A stretch of 64,000 bases of DNA from Thermoanaerobacter kivui (GCF_000763575.1 NZ_CP009170.1:1017501-1081500), one strand, 5' to 3'. Positions 52,787 through 62,299 are shown, numbered from the stretch's first letter. Notes: generated by a model not told the origin, from the letters alone. Numbers and translations are program-made.

Positions 52787-53943
52787 TGAAAAGGGAAATT
52801 ATTGCATTAATTCTTGCGGGTGGGCAGGGTAGCAGGCTTGAGTCATTGACCAAGACAAATGCAAAACCTGCAGTAGAGTTTGGAGGTAAATACCGAATAA
52901 TTGATTTTACTTTAAGCAATTGCTCTAATTCTTCTATAGAAGTGGTAGGGGTTTTGACTCAGTATCAACCTCTCATACTTCACTCTCATATAGGGATAGG
53001 TAGTGCCTGGGATTTGGACAGGGTAAATGGAGGTGTGACGATACTCCCGCCTTATACTGGAGAAAAAGGAGGTAGCTGGTACAGTGGAACTGCTGATGCA
53101 GTGCTGAAGAATATAAACTTTGTGGAAAGATATTCTCCTGAAAATTTATTGATTCTCTCTGGAGACCACATATATAAAATGCGTTATTTAAAAATGTTAA
53201 AGTTTCACAAGCAAAAAGATGCAGATGTGACGATTGCTGTTACAAAAGTGCCAATAGAAGAGGCGTCCCGTTTTGGCATAATGAATACCTACGAAGATTA
53301 CAGGATATATGAATTTGAAGAAAAGCCTAAAAAACCAAAAAGCACATTGGCCTCAATGGGGATATACATCTTTAAGTGGGATAAGTTAAAAGAAGTTTTG
53401 CTTGAAGATGCTCAAGACGAGAGCTCTTCACATGATTTTGGTAAAGACATAATTCCTAAGATGCTTAAAAAAGGATATAGGATGTACGCTTATCTTTTTA
53501 AGGGATATTGGAAGGATGTGGGTACAATAAGTAGTTATTGGGAAGCAAGTATGGACCTCATAAATGAAGATCCTTATTCTAGCAAAGAGGGCATAGACCT
53601 TAATCTATTTGATAAGAATTGGAAAATATATAGCTTTTCCTTCGCATATCCTCCCCACTACATTGGTCCTTCTGCAGAAGTTTCAAACTCCTTGATTGTT
53701 GAAGGTTGTATGGTATTTGGGACTGTTTTAAATTCTGTCCTATCTTATGGCGTGATGGTGGGGGAAAACGCGGAAGTGAAAAATTCTATCACCATGTCTG
53801 ATACAGTTATTGAAGAAGGGGCAAAGGTCATAAACAGCATAATTGGCCCTAAAGTGGTAATAAAAAGAGGAAGTGTTATAGGAAATGAAAAGAGGATAAC
53901 TGTGATAAAAGAGGGGGAAGTTGTGGAGGGGATTATGGGATAA
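52786..53943 (+). CDS. glgC: Glucose-1-phosphate adenylyltransferase, catalytic subunit
   Basis: A 385-residue enzyme making ADP-glucose from glucose-1-phosphate and ATP, the committed step. Seen are [43 protein letters not shown], the substrate motif [10 protein letters not shown] and [12 protein letters not shown]-terminal left-handed beta-helix follows ([20 protein letters not shown]). Its start overlaps the glgB stop and GAGGTG lies inside glgB. It probably forms hetero-oligomers with GlgD encoded next. Confidence 0.95.
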   Translation: MKREIIALILAGGQGSRLESLTKTNAKPAVEFGGKYRIIDFTLSNCSNSSIEVVGVLTQYQPLILHSHIGIGSAWDLDRVNGGVTILPPYTGEKGGSWYSGTADAVLKNINFVERYSPENLLILSGDHIYKMRYLKMLKFHKQKDADVTIAVTKVPIEEASRFGIMNTYEDYRIYEFEEKPKKPKSTLASMGIYIFKWDKLKEVLLEDAQDESSSHDFGKDIIPKMLKKGYRMYAYLFKGYWKDVGTISSYWEASMDLINEDPYSSKEGIDLNLFDKNWKIYSFSFAYPPHYIGPSAEVSNSLIVEGCMVFGTVLNSVLSYGVMVGENAEVKNSITMSDTVIEEGAKVINSIIGPKVVIKRGSVIGNEKRITVIKEGEVVEGIMG

Positions 53944-53967
53944 ATTGGATAGAAAGGGGAGGGTTTT

Positions 53968-55113
53968 ATGCTTGCTAATTATATAGGCATATTAAATTTG
54001 AACGAGGATGAAAGCAATTTAAAGAGCCTTACTATGAATAGGCCCTTGGCTTCTGTGATAATTTTTGGAAGGTATAGAGTGATAGATTTTATACTTTCAG
54101 ATTTTGTAAATGCAGGCATAAAGACTGTAGGTATTTTTGGGCAAACTCATTCCCGGTCTTTAATTGACCATTTGGGTACAGGCAAGCCGTGGGACTTAGA
54201 TAGAAAAATGGGAGGACTTTTTATATTCAATTATTGTTTAGAAAATCCTCCTATAAGCGATGTTAAACTTTTAAAAAATAACATGGAATTTTTTCACAGA
54301 AGCTCAGGTGACCATGTGATACTCGCTTCTTCTAGGATGATATACAAAATAGACTTCAACAAAGTCGCTAAATACCACGAAGAGATGGGAAATGATATAA
54401 CAGTGGTATACAAAAAGGTGAAAGACGAGGAAGGAAGATTTTTAAACTGCGATGTGTTCAATTTGGATGAAAATAATAAAGTTTTAAGCGTAGGGAAAGT
54501 CTTGGGACTCAATGTAAGTGTGAATGTCTCTATGGAGACGTTTATAATGAAGAAAGACCTTTTGGTGGATTTTATTTACGAAGGTATAGAAAAAAACAAG
54601 CATGGTTCTTTTAAGGAATGCATATATGAGAGTGTGAATAAACTTAAGGTAGGGGCGTATGAGTACAAAGGCTATCTGAGCTGTGTAAATTCTATCAAAA
54701 ATTACTATATCACTTCAATGGATATATTGGATTTGAGAGTGAGGAAGGAGCTATTTTTTGAGGGAGGTAAAGTTTACACAAAAACGAATGATTCTCCTCC
54801 TACAAAGTACTACGAAGGTTGTGAAGTAGAAAATTCGCTCATTTCAAACGGCTGCCTTATAAAGGGAAAAGTGAAAAACAGCATAATTTCAAGAGGAGTT
54901 GAGATAAAAGAGGGGGCAGTGGTGGAGGATTCAATAATTTTTTCAAATTGCATCATAGAAAGAGGAGCATTTCTAAAGAATGCCATTTTAGATAAAAATG
55001 TTATAGTGGAGGAGGGCAAAAAGCTAATTGGAGATAAAAAGTTTCCGATTGTAATAGAAAAGGGAGAAATAGTTGAAAATTTACTTAGAAAGGCAGGAGA
55101 AAGTAGAAAATGA
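53968..55113 (+). CDS. glgD: GlgD, regulatory paralogue of GlgC
   Basis: A 381-residue GlgC homologue in which the catalytic Gly-rich loop is lost. ANYIGILNLNEDESNLKSLT stands where GlgC has AGGQGSRL, although GRYRVIDFILSDFVNAGIKT and the beta-helix with NSIISRGVEIKEGAVVEDSI remain. In Firmicutes GlgD activates or stabilises GlgC (family knowledge). GGGGAGG precedes the ATG. The last codons overlap the glgA start by ATGA. Confidence 0.92.
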   Translation: MLANYIGILNLNEDESNLKSLTMNRPLASVIIFGRYRVIDFILSDFVNAGIKTVGIFGQTHSRSLIDHLGTGKPWDLDRKMGGLFIFNYCLENPPISDVKLLKNNMEFFHRSSGDHVILASSRMIYKIDFNKVAKYHEEMGNDITVVYKKVKDEEGRFLNCDVFNLDENNKVLSVGKVLGLNVSVNVSMETFIMKKDLLVDFIYEGIEKNKHGSFKECIYESVNKLKVGAYEYKGYLSCVNSIKNYYITSMDILDLRVRKELFFEGGKVYTKTNDSPPTKYYEGCEVENSLISNGCLIKGKVKNSIISRGVEIKEGAVVEDSIIFSNCIIERGAFLKNAILDKNVIVEEGKKLIGDKKFPIVIEKGEIVENLLRKAGESRK

Positions 55114-56537
55114 AAATACTATTTGTTGCTTCAGAAGCGTATCCTTTTGCTAGAGTAGGTGGCCTTTCGGATGTAGCGTATTCTCTGCCAAAAGCTTTAA
55201 GGAAGTTGGGCGTTGACGTAAGAGTGATGCTTCCTAAATACAGTCAGATATCCCAGGAATATCAGAATGAGATGAGGCACCTTGCAAATTTTATAGTGCC
55301 TGTGGGTTGGAGAAATCAATACTGTGGAATTGAATATATAGAGTTTGAGGGAATTCCTTATTATCTTTTAGATAATGAATATTATTTTAAAAGACACCAA
55401 TATTACGGATACTATGACGATGGAGAGAGGTTTGCTTATTTTAGCAGAGCTATTTTGGAGTCCATATACCATTTAGAAGATTTTAAGCCAGATATAATTC
55501 ACTGCAATGACTGGCATACAGGTATTGTTCCAGTTTTATTAAAAGCCCATTACAGTCAAAGTGATGTCCACAAGAACATAAAAATAGTTTTTACTATACA
55601 CAATTTAAAGTTTCAAGGGGTATTTCACAAAATAGTTTTAGGTGATCTACTATCCCTGGGAGATGAGTACTATGATGAGAACAGGCTTAAATACTACGAT
55701 GGAATTTCTTTTATGAAAGGTGGAATCATATACTCAGACAAAGTGACAACTGTGAGTAAGACCTATGCAGAAGAGATAAAAACTCCTTTTTATGGCGAGG
55801 GGCTTCACGGACTTTTAGAAGGGATAGGAGATAAACTTGTAGGAATAGTAAATGGCATTGACTATGATTTTTATAACCCTCAAACAGATAAGGACATATA
55901 TGTAAATTACGATGTAAATTCTTTTGAGAAGAAAAAAGAGAATAAGGTAAGGCTTCAAAAGGATTTAAAACTTGAAGTGGGGGAGAATATACCTTTAATA
56001 GGTCTCGTATCAAGGCTCACAAATCAAAAAGGTATTGATTTGGTCCTTGCAGTGCTGGAGGACATTTTGCATACAGGAGTACAATTCGTTGTTTTGGGCA
56101 CAGGAGAAAAAAACTATGAAGATTCTCTTAAGTATTTTGCTTTTAAATATCCTTCTCAAATGGCTGCAATAATTGACTTTAGCGATTCACTGGCTAAAAA
56201 GATATATGCTTCATCAGATATGTTTTTAATGCCCTCTTTGTTTGAACCCTGCGGCATAAGTCAGCAAGTAGCTCAGAGATATGGGAGCCTTCCCATTGTA
56301 AGAGAGACAGGTGGGTTAAAAGATACAGTGATCCCCTATAATGAATACACTGGTGAGGGAAATGGTTTTTCATTTACAAACTACAACGCTCACGACATGT
56401 TGCACGTGATAGAGTATGCGGTGTCAATATATAAAGACAAAGAAAGGTGGAATAGGATAGTAAGGCAGGCTATGGAAGTAGACCACAGCTGGAATGCTTC
56501 TGCTAAAGGATATCTTTCACTTTACGAAAGTCTGTGA
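55110..56537 (+). CDS. glgA: Glycogen synthase (ADP-glucose), GT5
   Basis: A 475-residue GT-B glycosyltransferase elongating alpha-1,4-glucan from ADP-glucose. The N-terminal loop is FARVGGLSDVAYSLPKAL, with Arg-Val in place of the common Lys-Thr. Other motifs are HCNDWHTGIVPVLLKA, NGIDYDFYNP, GLVSRLTNQKGIDL and the catalytic LFEPCGISQQVAQRYGSLPI. The length is normal. It is the last gene of glgBCDA; no glgP follows. Confidence 0.95.
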   Translation: MKILFVASEAYPFARVGGLSDVAYSLPKALRKLGVDVRVMLPKYSQISQEYQNEMRHLANFIVPVGWRNQYCGIEYIEFEGIPYYLLDNEYYFKRHQYYGYYDDGERFAYFSRAILESIYHLEDFKPDIIHCNDWHTGIVPVLLKAHYSQSDVHKNIKIVFTIHNLKFQGVFHKIVLGDLLSLGDEYYDENRLKYYDGISFMKGGIIYSDKVTTVSKTYAEEIKTPFYGEGLHGLLEGIGDKLVGIVNGIDYDFYNPQTDKDIYVNYDVNSFEKKKENKVRLQKDLKLEVGENIPLIGLVSRLTNQKGIDLVLAVLEDILHTGVQFVVLGTGEKNYEDSLKYFAFKYPSQMAAIIDFSDSLAKKIYASSDMFLMPSLFEPCGISQQVAQRYGSLPIVRETGGLKDTVIPYNEYTGEGNGFSFTNYNAHDMLHVIEYAVSIYKDKERWNRIVRQAMEVDHSWNASAKGYLSLYESL

Positions 56538-56743
56538 AATGATAAGGGGGCTCTTTACGTGCCCTCGTCTTAACTGCTAGAAGATTAATCCCTCTGATCT
56601 TTGCAATGCTCAGCAAAGGTCAAATATACCAAGAAAGAGGTGTTGATTGCCTCAAAAATTTTTTAATTACCCCCTTGACATTTTACCGTTTGTCTTTCAA
56701 CAAGAGAGTATCTAAAAACCTCTTCCCTGGAGTCCAAACTATA

Positions 56744-56832
56744 CACTCTAGTTACATAAAAAGACGTAGGTCCATCTGCAGTGCCAATTATGCCTATAGC
56801 AGCTGTTTCTTTTAAATTAAAATCCAGCATAT
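56744..56832 (-). pseudogene. Fragment of a Na+-translocating decarboxylase beta subunit
   Basis: On the minus strand the frame gives MLDFNLKETAAIGIIGTADG followed by PTSFYVT. This matches the GADGPT-type segment of the membrane beta subunit (OadB/GcdB/MmdB) of sodium pump decarboxylases. Only about 30 residues are recognisable, with unrelated sequence on both sides. The plus-strand frame at 56606-56815 over it is not a credible gene. Confidence 0.6.
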
Positions 56833-56837
56833 GCGCA

Positions 56838-57645
56838 AAAATTATAGTTAAAAAATATCCCTAGCAGTTAACAATTTAGAACTTTCTATTTCTAGAGGAG
56901 AGTTTTTTGGGCTATTGGGGCCCAATGGAGTTGGAAAAACAACAGTAGTGAGAATGTTATGTGGGTTAATTTCTCCTACCTCTGGAGAGATTTTTATAGA
57001 AGGAGTTCCTATGAGAAGAGATACATTAGAACTGAAGAGAATAATAGGTATAGTGCCCCAACATGTAAATTTGGAGTGGGAAATGACTGTATGGGAAAAC
57101 TTAGAACTTCATGGGCGCTTATATGGAATTCCTTTAAAAGAGAGGAGAAAAAGAATTTGTGAACTTCTTGAATATTTTGAATTAACTTCAAAAGTTAATG
57201 AAGTGATCACGACGCTATCTGGCGGAATGCAGAAGAAACTTATGATTGCTAGAGCATTAATGCATGATCCAAAAATATTAATACTAGATGAACCAACAGC
57301 TTCTCTTGATCCAGACATAAGGAGGAAGTTATGGGATTTAAGGCTATGCACCAAAAGGGATTAACCATAGTTCTTACTACTCACTATGTTGAAGAAGCAG
57401 AAATGCTTTGTGAAAGAGTAGGTCTCATGGATAAAGGAAGTCTAATAACGCTGGGTAAACCTAAAGAGCTGATAGGAGAAATAGGGCGATTTGTAGTGGA
57501 GTATTTTATCGAGGGGAGGACTATAAGGGAATTTTTTTCCGAAAGAGAACAAGCGTTTGAAAGAGCAGAGAGTATAAAAGGAAATGTAAATGTCCGAGAG
57601 ACCAATTTAGAGGATGCTGTTTTAAAATTAGCTGGAAAGTTTTGA
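56838..57645 (+). pseudogene. ABC transporter ATP-binding protein with two frameshifts
   Basis: The 5' end reads KIIVKKYP, shifts frame near 56860 and continues LAVNNLELSISRGEFFGLLG with Walker A GPNGVGKTT. It goes on through TTLSGGMQKKLMIARALMHD and Walker B ILILDEPTASLDP. A second shift near 57345 leads into AMHQKGLTIVLTTHYVEEAE and the DrrA-type C-terminus. No start codon is obvious. The permease gene 18 bases downstream is intact, so either the exporter has died recently or the two single-base shifts are sequencing errors. Confidence 0.75.
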
Positions 57646-57663
57646 ACTACGAGGGAGATAAAC

Positions 57664-58392
57664 ATGGGAGTCCCTACAATACTTTGGCGGGAATTTGTAT
57701 TTTTTAGGAAAAGTTTTTGGAGTACTACTTTTAGCAACCTAGTTTCTCCTGCCCTGTATTTAATAGCATTTGGGTGGGGGATAGGAAGTGGAGTAAAAGT
57801 AGGAGAAGAAAACTATCTGACTTTTATAGTGCCAGGTATCATTGCGCTTACTACAATGACCACGAGTTTTGAAGCGGTTGCTTTTCCCCTCAACATTGAT
57901 AAAATATATGGAAAAACTTTAGAGGAATTTATCACAGCCCCAATAACACCTTGGGAGTTTGTATGGGGAAAAGTCACAGGAGGGGCGTTTAGGGGGCTGT
58001 ATTCTGCTCTATTGATAATATTGCTGGCTTATGTATTCAGCGCACGTATTAGTATGAATGTTTATTTTCTGTTAATAGTTGTACTCAATTCTTTTGTATT
58101 TAGTACTCTGGGGTTTGTAGTAGGTTTAGCGGTTATGTCATATGAAGATGTGGGAAAATTCAATAATTTTGTAATTACCCCTATGGCATTTCTGTATGGG
58201 ACTTTTTTCCCTATTGAAAAATTACCCTATTTCTTTCAGAAAATTATACTTTTTTTACCACTGACTCATGCAGTGCTCGGTCTAAGGAATCCTGTTCCTA
58301 TGTTGCAATTCTTTATACACTTGTTGGTATTAGGAGCATATCTTTTGATTTTTGGAATAATCGGCGTGAGTATCTATAAAAAAATAGAGTGA
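57664..58392 (+). CDS. ABC-2 type permease
   Basis: A 242-residue membrane protein with about six hydrophobic segments. It has PALYLIAFGWGIGSGVKVGE, the conserved YLTFIVPGIIALTTMTTSFE and FLYGTFFPIEKLPYFFQKII, typical of ABC-2/DrrB-type permeases. GAGGGAGAT precedes the ATG. It pairs with the frameshifted ATPase upstream. It is convergent with the DUF2284 gene. The substrate is unknown. Confidence 0.8.
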   Translation: MGVPTILWREFVFFRKSFWSTTFSNLVSPALYLIAFGWGIGSGVKVGEENYLTFIVPGIIALTTMTTSFEAVAFPLNIDKIYGKTLEEFITAPITPWEFVWGKVTGGAFRGLYSALLIILLAYVFSARISMNVYFLLIVVLNSFVFSTLGFVVGLAVMSYEDVGKFNNFVITPMAFLYGTFFPIEKLPYFFQKIILFLPLTHAVLGLRNPVPMLQFFIHLLVLGAYLLIFGIIGVSIYKKIE

Positions 58393-58409
58393 AGCACCTT
58401 TCACTCTAT
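58384..58409. terminator. Bidirectional hairpin between convergent genes
   Basis: ATAGAGTGAA (58384-58393) and TTCACTCTAT (58400-58409) form a stem overlapping both 3' ends, with A-rich flank upstream. Confidence 0.6.
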
Positions 58410-58949
58410 CAATACCATCCCTACCCACATTATCTTTTCTTTTGGAGGAAATTCTAGTGAAGATGTGACAACTTTCTCGAGAGTTGCGGTTACGTCGATT
58501 CCCATTGCTTGCATGGAAGGCCGTGCTTGTAGGGGATGCCTGCAAGTTGTGTCATTTTTTTCTGCAATTACACATTTGTCGCACAACTTACACGAGTCAC
58601 TAGTGAAACCTGCTGCAAATCTATAACCTTTATTAAAAGCTGCTTTTTCTAACTCACTGACAATTTTGTAAACTTTTAAAGAACCTGTTTCAATTTTATC
58701 TTTTTCCTGAGATACAGGCGTTTCAACTATTACCAATATTCCCCATCGATATTTTTGAATCATCTCTTTTGCTTCGTTAAAAGGAGGCAAAAATGGTGGA
58801 CACATGAGATTTTTTCTGTAGTTAGGACATAAAGGAACAATACACTTAAGTCGACATCTTGGATCGAACACTATGTCTGCTGTAGAGATTGCAATTGCTT
58901 TTGATGCTCCTAGTTTTATTGCTTCTTCTATAAATATAGATTTTTCCAT
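58401..58949 (-). CDS. DUF2284 predicted metal-binding protein
   Basis: A 182-residue cysteine-rich soluble protein. CRLKCIVPLCPNYRKNLMCP (four Cys) and DSCKLCDKCVIAEKNDTTCR (four or five Cys) are the hallmark of DUF2284 and could hold an iron-sulfur cluster or other metal. RPSMQAMGIDV is conserved near the end. The start is ATG 58949 with GGGAGGGA before it; the longer frame to 58988 is not needed. It follows the 92-residue gene and the HydG-like gene on the same strand, 43 bases away, so a shared function is likely but unknown. Confidence 0.82.
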   Translation of the reverse strand: MEKSIFIEEAIKLGASKAIAISTADIVFDPRCRLKCIVPLCPNYRKNLMCPPFLPPFNEAKEMIQKYRWGILVIVETPVSQEKDKIETGSLKVYKIVSELEKAAFNKGYRFAAGFTSDSCKLCDKCVIAEKNDTTCRHPLQARPSMQAMGIDVTATLEKVVTSSLEFPPKEKIMWVGMVLIE

Positions 58950-58992
58950 TAAATTCCCTCCCTTTATTTGGTTAAAAAATAAGGGCACACAT

Positions 58993-59271
58993 TTATGTGC
59001 CGCTAAACATCTTGAGGTGATTGATGAGTTTTTTCTTTTCTTTTTCAGGAATTTTGTCCCAATTATTTGATACTACTGCAAACTCCTCATTAAGGTAAAT
59101 AACCTGGGGTGGAAGAAAGGATTCCTCCTTATGACCTGCAACATATGAATGCCTTCTTCCCATGATTTCCACCAGCCACAAGCTCACGCCGTACTTTGAT
59201 TTTATTAAGTCTGAGAGCCTGGTAAATTCCTCAATCATTAGCTTCTTAGAAGTAGAGGTCTCTCTCTCCAT
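58993..59271 (-). CDS. Small hypothetical protein (92 residues) in the HydG-like operon
   Basis: ATG 59271 is preceded by AGGAGG within the 3' end of the HydG-like gene, and the coding regions overlap by 26 bases, which suggests tight coupling. The protein begins with a charged helix (TSKKLMIEEFTRLSDLIKSK) and has a beta-rich centre with one conserved-looking stretch, WLVEIMGRRHSYVAGH. It has no cysteines and no membrane segment. I do not recognise the family. The operon position suggests a partner or regulator of the radical SAM enzyme. Confidence 0.7.
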   Translation of the reverse strand: MERETSTSKKLMIEEFTRLSDLIKSKYGVSLWLVEIMGRRHSYVAGHKEESFLPPQVIYLNEEFAVVSNNWDKIPEKEKKKLINHLKMFSGT

Positions 59272-60751
59272 TCTGTATCCTCCTGTAATATTCCATAAGC
59301 TTGGAAAATACTTCTGCAGGAACCCTTTCTTTGATTTCCTCTAATTCTTTCTGTATTACTTGTTTACCGGCTATTTTTGTTTCCTCGCTTGCAAAATCAT
59401 CTAGCCATTCTCTGAAGGTGAGTACGGCGTTTAGTTTGCAGAAAACAGCCTCTCTCCCTGTCTTAAGAAGGGTCATTATGTGTTTGCCTGTTCTTCCACA
59501 TCTGTAACCTGCCGTGCAGAAGCTTGTTATATATCCCATTTTTGCTAGTTCTCTTATCAATTCGTCCAGGCTTCTGGTATCTCCCAGCAGGAACTGCTGT
59601 CTCTCCGCTTTCTGTTCAGTGTACCTGTCAGAGTAGGCACCTATCCCAATTTTTGTAGAAGCATCTGTTTGGGTGACTATGCCCATGGAGAGAATCTCAT
59701 TCCTCAGGTGAGCAGGTTCTCTGGCAGTCAGGATCATACCAGTATAAGGTACAGAAAGCCTTATGACGGCTATTAACTTTTTGAAATCTTCATCAGATAC
59801 CTTGTACTTTGACTCCTGAATAAAGAGCGTATTAGCAGCAGGTTCTAACCGTGGAAAAGATATGGTGTGGGGTCCTATGCCAAAAAATTTCTCTAAATTT
59901 CTTGCGTGATACAAAAGTCCCATCACTTCAAATCTCCAGTCGTAAAGGCCAAAGAGCACTCCCAGAGCCACATCGTCAACCCCTGCTTCCAGTGCTCTGT
60001 GGTGGCAGTACAATCTCCACTGATAATGGGATTTTATGGTTCCTTCTGGGTGTAGCTTTTTATAGGTCTCGTGATGATAGGTTTCTTGGAAAACCTGATA
60101 GGTTCCTATTCCTACATCCCGCAGCATTTCTAATTCTTCTATAGACATGGGGGCGGCGTTTACATTTACTCTTCTTATCTGCCCATATCCATTTTTTGTC
60201 TTGACTTTGACTTCATATATAGTTCTTATTGTATCTGCGATGTATTTGGCATCTGTAGTGGGATGCTCACCGTATACCACGATTAAACGCTTATGGCCTA
60301 TTTCTCCTGCTAGAACTTCTGCTTCTCTTCTTACTTCTTCTAAAGTTAACCTTCTTCTTTTGATGACTGTGTTTTCTCTTCTAAATCCACAGTAGACACA
60401 ATTGTTCACACACAGATTGCTGCAATAAAGGGGCGCAAAGGTCACAATTCTGTTGTCATAAACTTTTTTCTTGATTTTTGCTGCCGCATCAAAAATTTCT
60501 TGCCATAGTTCGGGATCTTTAACATTGAGAAGAGCAGCTGTTTCATCAGGTTCAAGGGTTTCTATTTTTAGTGACTTTTGAATTATTTCCCTTATCCTCT
60601 GCTTATCGGGATTCTGGTTTTTTCTCAGTTTTTCCCATATCTCCTCGTCGTCAATGAAATCTCTTCCGTTTTCAAGATATCTGGTAATTTGTTCCTCTTT
60701 GATTACACTGTCCATCCACTTTTTCTCTTTTTCACTCAATACAATAGTCAT
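59246..60751 (-). CDS. HydG-like radical SAM protein (tyrosine-lyase family) with altered C-terminal cluster motif
   Basis: A 501-residue protein. The radical SAM site CVNNCVYC (Cys114, 118, 121; CX3CX2C) follows the HydG-type lead RIVTFAPLYCSNL. NAAPMSIEELEMLRDVGIGT, FQETYHHETYKKLHP and HTISFPRLEPA are as in HydG, which cleaves tyrosine to give CO and cyanide for the [FeFe]-hydrogenase cluster. The HydG C-terminal motif is CX2CX22C. Here Cys412 and Cys438 are in place, but the middle Cys is Gly415, with a new Cys418 three residues on (FCTAGYRCGRTG). So it is a paralogue with a changed or missing second cluster. ThiH is shorter and a poorer fit. GGAGGA precedes ATG 60751. Confidence 0.82.
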   Translation of the reverse strand: MTIVLSEKEKKWMDSVIKEEQITRYLENGRDFIDDEEIWEKLRKNQNPDKQRIREIIQKSLKIETLEPDETAALLNVKDPELWQEIFDAAAKIKKKVYDNRIVTFAPLYCSNLCVNNCVYCGFRRENTVIKRRRLTLEEVRREAEVLAGEIGHKRLIVVYGEHPTTDAKYIADTIRTIYEVKVKTKNGYGQIRRVNVNAAPMSIEELEMLRDVGIGTYQVFQETYHHETYKKLHPEGTIKSHYQWRLYCHHRALEAGVDDVALGVLFGLYDWRFEVMGLLYHARNLEKFFGIGPHTISFPRLEPAANTLFIQESKYKVSDEDFKKLIAVIRLSVPYTGMILTAREPAHLRNEILSMGIVTQTDASTKIGIGAYSDRYTEQKAERQQFLLGDTRSLDELIRELAKMGYITSFCTAGYRCGRTGKHIMTLLKTGREAVFCKLNAVLTFREWLDDFASEETKIAGKQVIQKELEEIKERVPAEVFSKLMEYYRRIQNGERDLYF

Positions 60752-60812
60752 TTTTAAATTTCCTCCTTTCCTCGCCCTCAGAGTATCTCCTTGGGCTCAG
60801 TATTTCAATTAC

Positions 60813-60841
60813 ATTATACAATAGGATTGTTAAGTCTTCAA
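60813..60841 (-). promoter_or_regulatory. Promoter of the HydG-like operon
   Basis: On the minus strand TTGAAG (complement of 60836-60841) and TATAAT (complement of 60813-60818) are separated by 17 bp, about 60 bases before the start codon. Confidence 0.65.
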
Positions 60842-60920
60842 CAAAAATATTTAACGTCTTCCAAACAAATACGTGAAAGCAAAAGCAGGGATTTTTACTA
60901 TGGGTACTTTCGCCGAAATG

Positions 60921-61304
60921 TCAATTTTTCCATAGTCTTCTGGCATTTTTTGTTACTAGTATTGCTGAAGCGATATTTTTTTCTTTTTTGCTCATCTCAA
61001 CAATCTCGTCATTTTCGGAGAGGGTTGTATCTTCACTGAATTTTACTTCAATTAGGGATTTGCTGTACGGAAATTCAACGACAACATCAATTTCTTTTTG
61101 ATTGTCAGTAGGTTTTCTAAAATAACCTATTCTAGCATTTGTTTGAGAGTAAAAGTTGTAAATATGTTTGAAAACTGCGGTTCCAACTGTCATTCCATTT
61201 CTTGGAGCTCTTTTATCCAAGTCTTTGAGCTTGTTCAAAGGTGAAGCTTTCTCAAGCGCTTCGTAAAGGTCTTTAGTAGAAAGTCTTATGTAGTGTTTTG
61301 ACAT
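60921..61304 (-). pseudogene. DUF4143 (AAA+ ATPase C-terminal domain) fragment
   Basis: The 127 residues contain GTAVFKHIYNFYSQTNARIG, YFRKPTDNQKEIDVVVEFPY and SLIEVKFSED. This is the PD-(D/E)XK-like DUF4143 end of archaeal/bacterial AAA ATPases, with EIDVVV and EVK in place. The whole ATPase part is missing, so this is a 5'-truncated remnant. The ATG at 61304 probably lies in the gene by chance. Confidence 0.7.
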
Positions 61305-61314
61305 GGTTAAATCA

Positions 61315-61397
61315 GTATGCCCTAAAAGACGTTTTGGAGAATGACAAAGAAGTGGACTTTGTGGTCACTAGAGGTCCTGTAATAATGATGAGATAGT
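61315..61397 (+). pseudogene. Second DUF4143-like fragment on the plus strand
   Basis: The plus-strand frame reads ALKDVLENDKEVDFVVTRGP followed by VIMMR and a stop. KEVDFVV resembles the EVDFVV core of DUF4143. It lies head-on to the previous fragment and directly abuts the left end of the IS-derived repeat at 61385, which probably cut it. Confidence 0.4.
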
Positions 61398-61725
61398 ATA
61401 AAATTTCAGTAGATAACGAAACAGGAAAAATGAGGTATAGATGATATAGAAAAATAGACCTCACCGAAAAAAATCAAAAATCAAAACAAAGGAAAGTGAG
61501 GTCAGAGATAAAATAAAAAAGATAATGCAGCCGGCAAAGCAGGAGGAAAAAAGAAAGTACATGGAAGAAGATGTAGAAGAATGGTTAAGAGTTTCATTAC
61601 CGATACTGGAAGGTCCATTTGCGAGCAAGCCATGGATAAAATACGTTTTAAAGGTTATTAGCGTGAGGTCGGCTATAAAAAATTTTACATACAAAATCTT
61701 GACATGGACACACGTCTTTAGGTGA
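61385..61725 (+). repeat. IS-derived repeat, copy B (ISLre2-like ends)
   Basis: A second copy of the element at 50415, beginning gatagtataaaatttcagtag, with the GACCTCAC/GTGAGGTC inverted pair. Its short frame 61525-61725 is unbroken (MQPAKQEEKRKYMEEDVEEW ... NFTYKILTWTHVFR), 66 residues. It ends near aaatcttgacatggac. Both copies share the same internal deletion, so they may have moved as small non-autonomous elements helped by a full-length relative. Confidence 0.6.
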
Positions 61726-62059
61726 AGTCCAAATTTTTGTGTAAAATCCCTCTGGTTTAGAATTTGGGTTCTTTTTTTAAAGTATCTTGACAGTATGAAC
61801 TTATGCACTATATTTAAATAGGCAGGAACACATATAAAAATACAGAAGCAAATTTTTTGGTTTGCGTGCAGAAAAATACTTTCAAACAATATTTCATGAT
61901 TTCATAAATTTTTTCTTACTAACAAGGTTGCAAACATTTTGCTAACGCAATAAATAAAAACACTTGAAAATAGCCGTGAAATAAACTCAATAATTTCCAG
62001 TAAAGTAACCGAAAAAAGCTTATTTTTAGGCACTTTTAAAACTTATTAATGGTAATTAA
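61726..62059. other. Non-coding stretch, no feature supported
   Basis: The sequence is AT-rich with stops in all frames. No hairpin with a T-run or promoter with a good spacer stands out. Confidence 0.4.
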
Positions 62060-62299
62060 AAGTACATAAAAATTTCAGAAACCAAATCAGAAATAGCAGA
62101 ATACAGTTACCAATTTATAAAAAATAAACCTTCTGCTATAAACACTTTCACACTGCCTGGAGAACCGGGATATAAAGATGGCGTTAGCTATTTCTTTGCA
62201 AACACTACTAAAATTCCTGAGATAGTAGCAGAGTTTTCAGGAGAGAAAAATTTGCTCTCCCAGGAAAGGACAAATCAAGATAAAAACAAAAAGCTATGA
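62060..62299 (+). pseudogene. Unidentified protein fragment (possibly LytR-CpsA-Psr type)
   Basis: An open frame without a start codon reads YIKISETKSEIAEYSYQFIK and then NTFTLPGEPGYKDGVSYFFA, ending at TGA 62297-62299. The TLPGE..Y.DGVSYF pattern recalls part of LCP (LytR-CpsA-Psr) cell wall proteins, but the match is weak. It is a remnant, cut on both sides. Confidence 0.3.

Noticed and set aside
56606-56815. Open frame of 69 codons on the plus strand upstream of the ABC exporter
   Set aside because: Its composition is not protein-like, and it covers a recognisable OadB fragment on the other strand.
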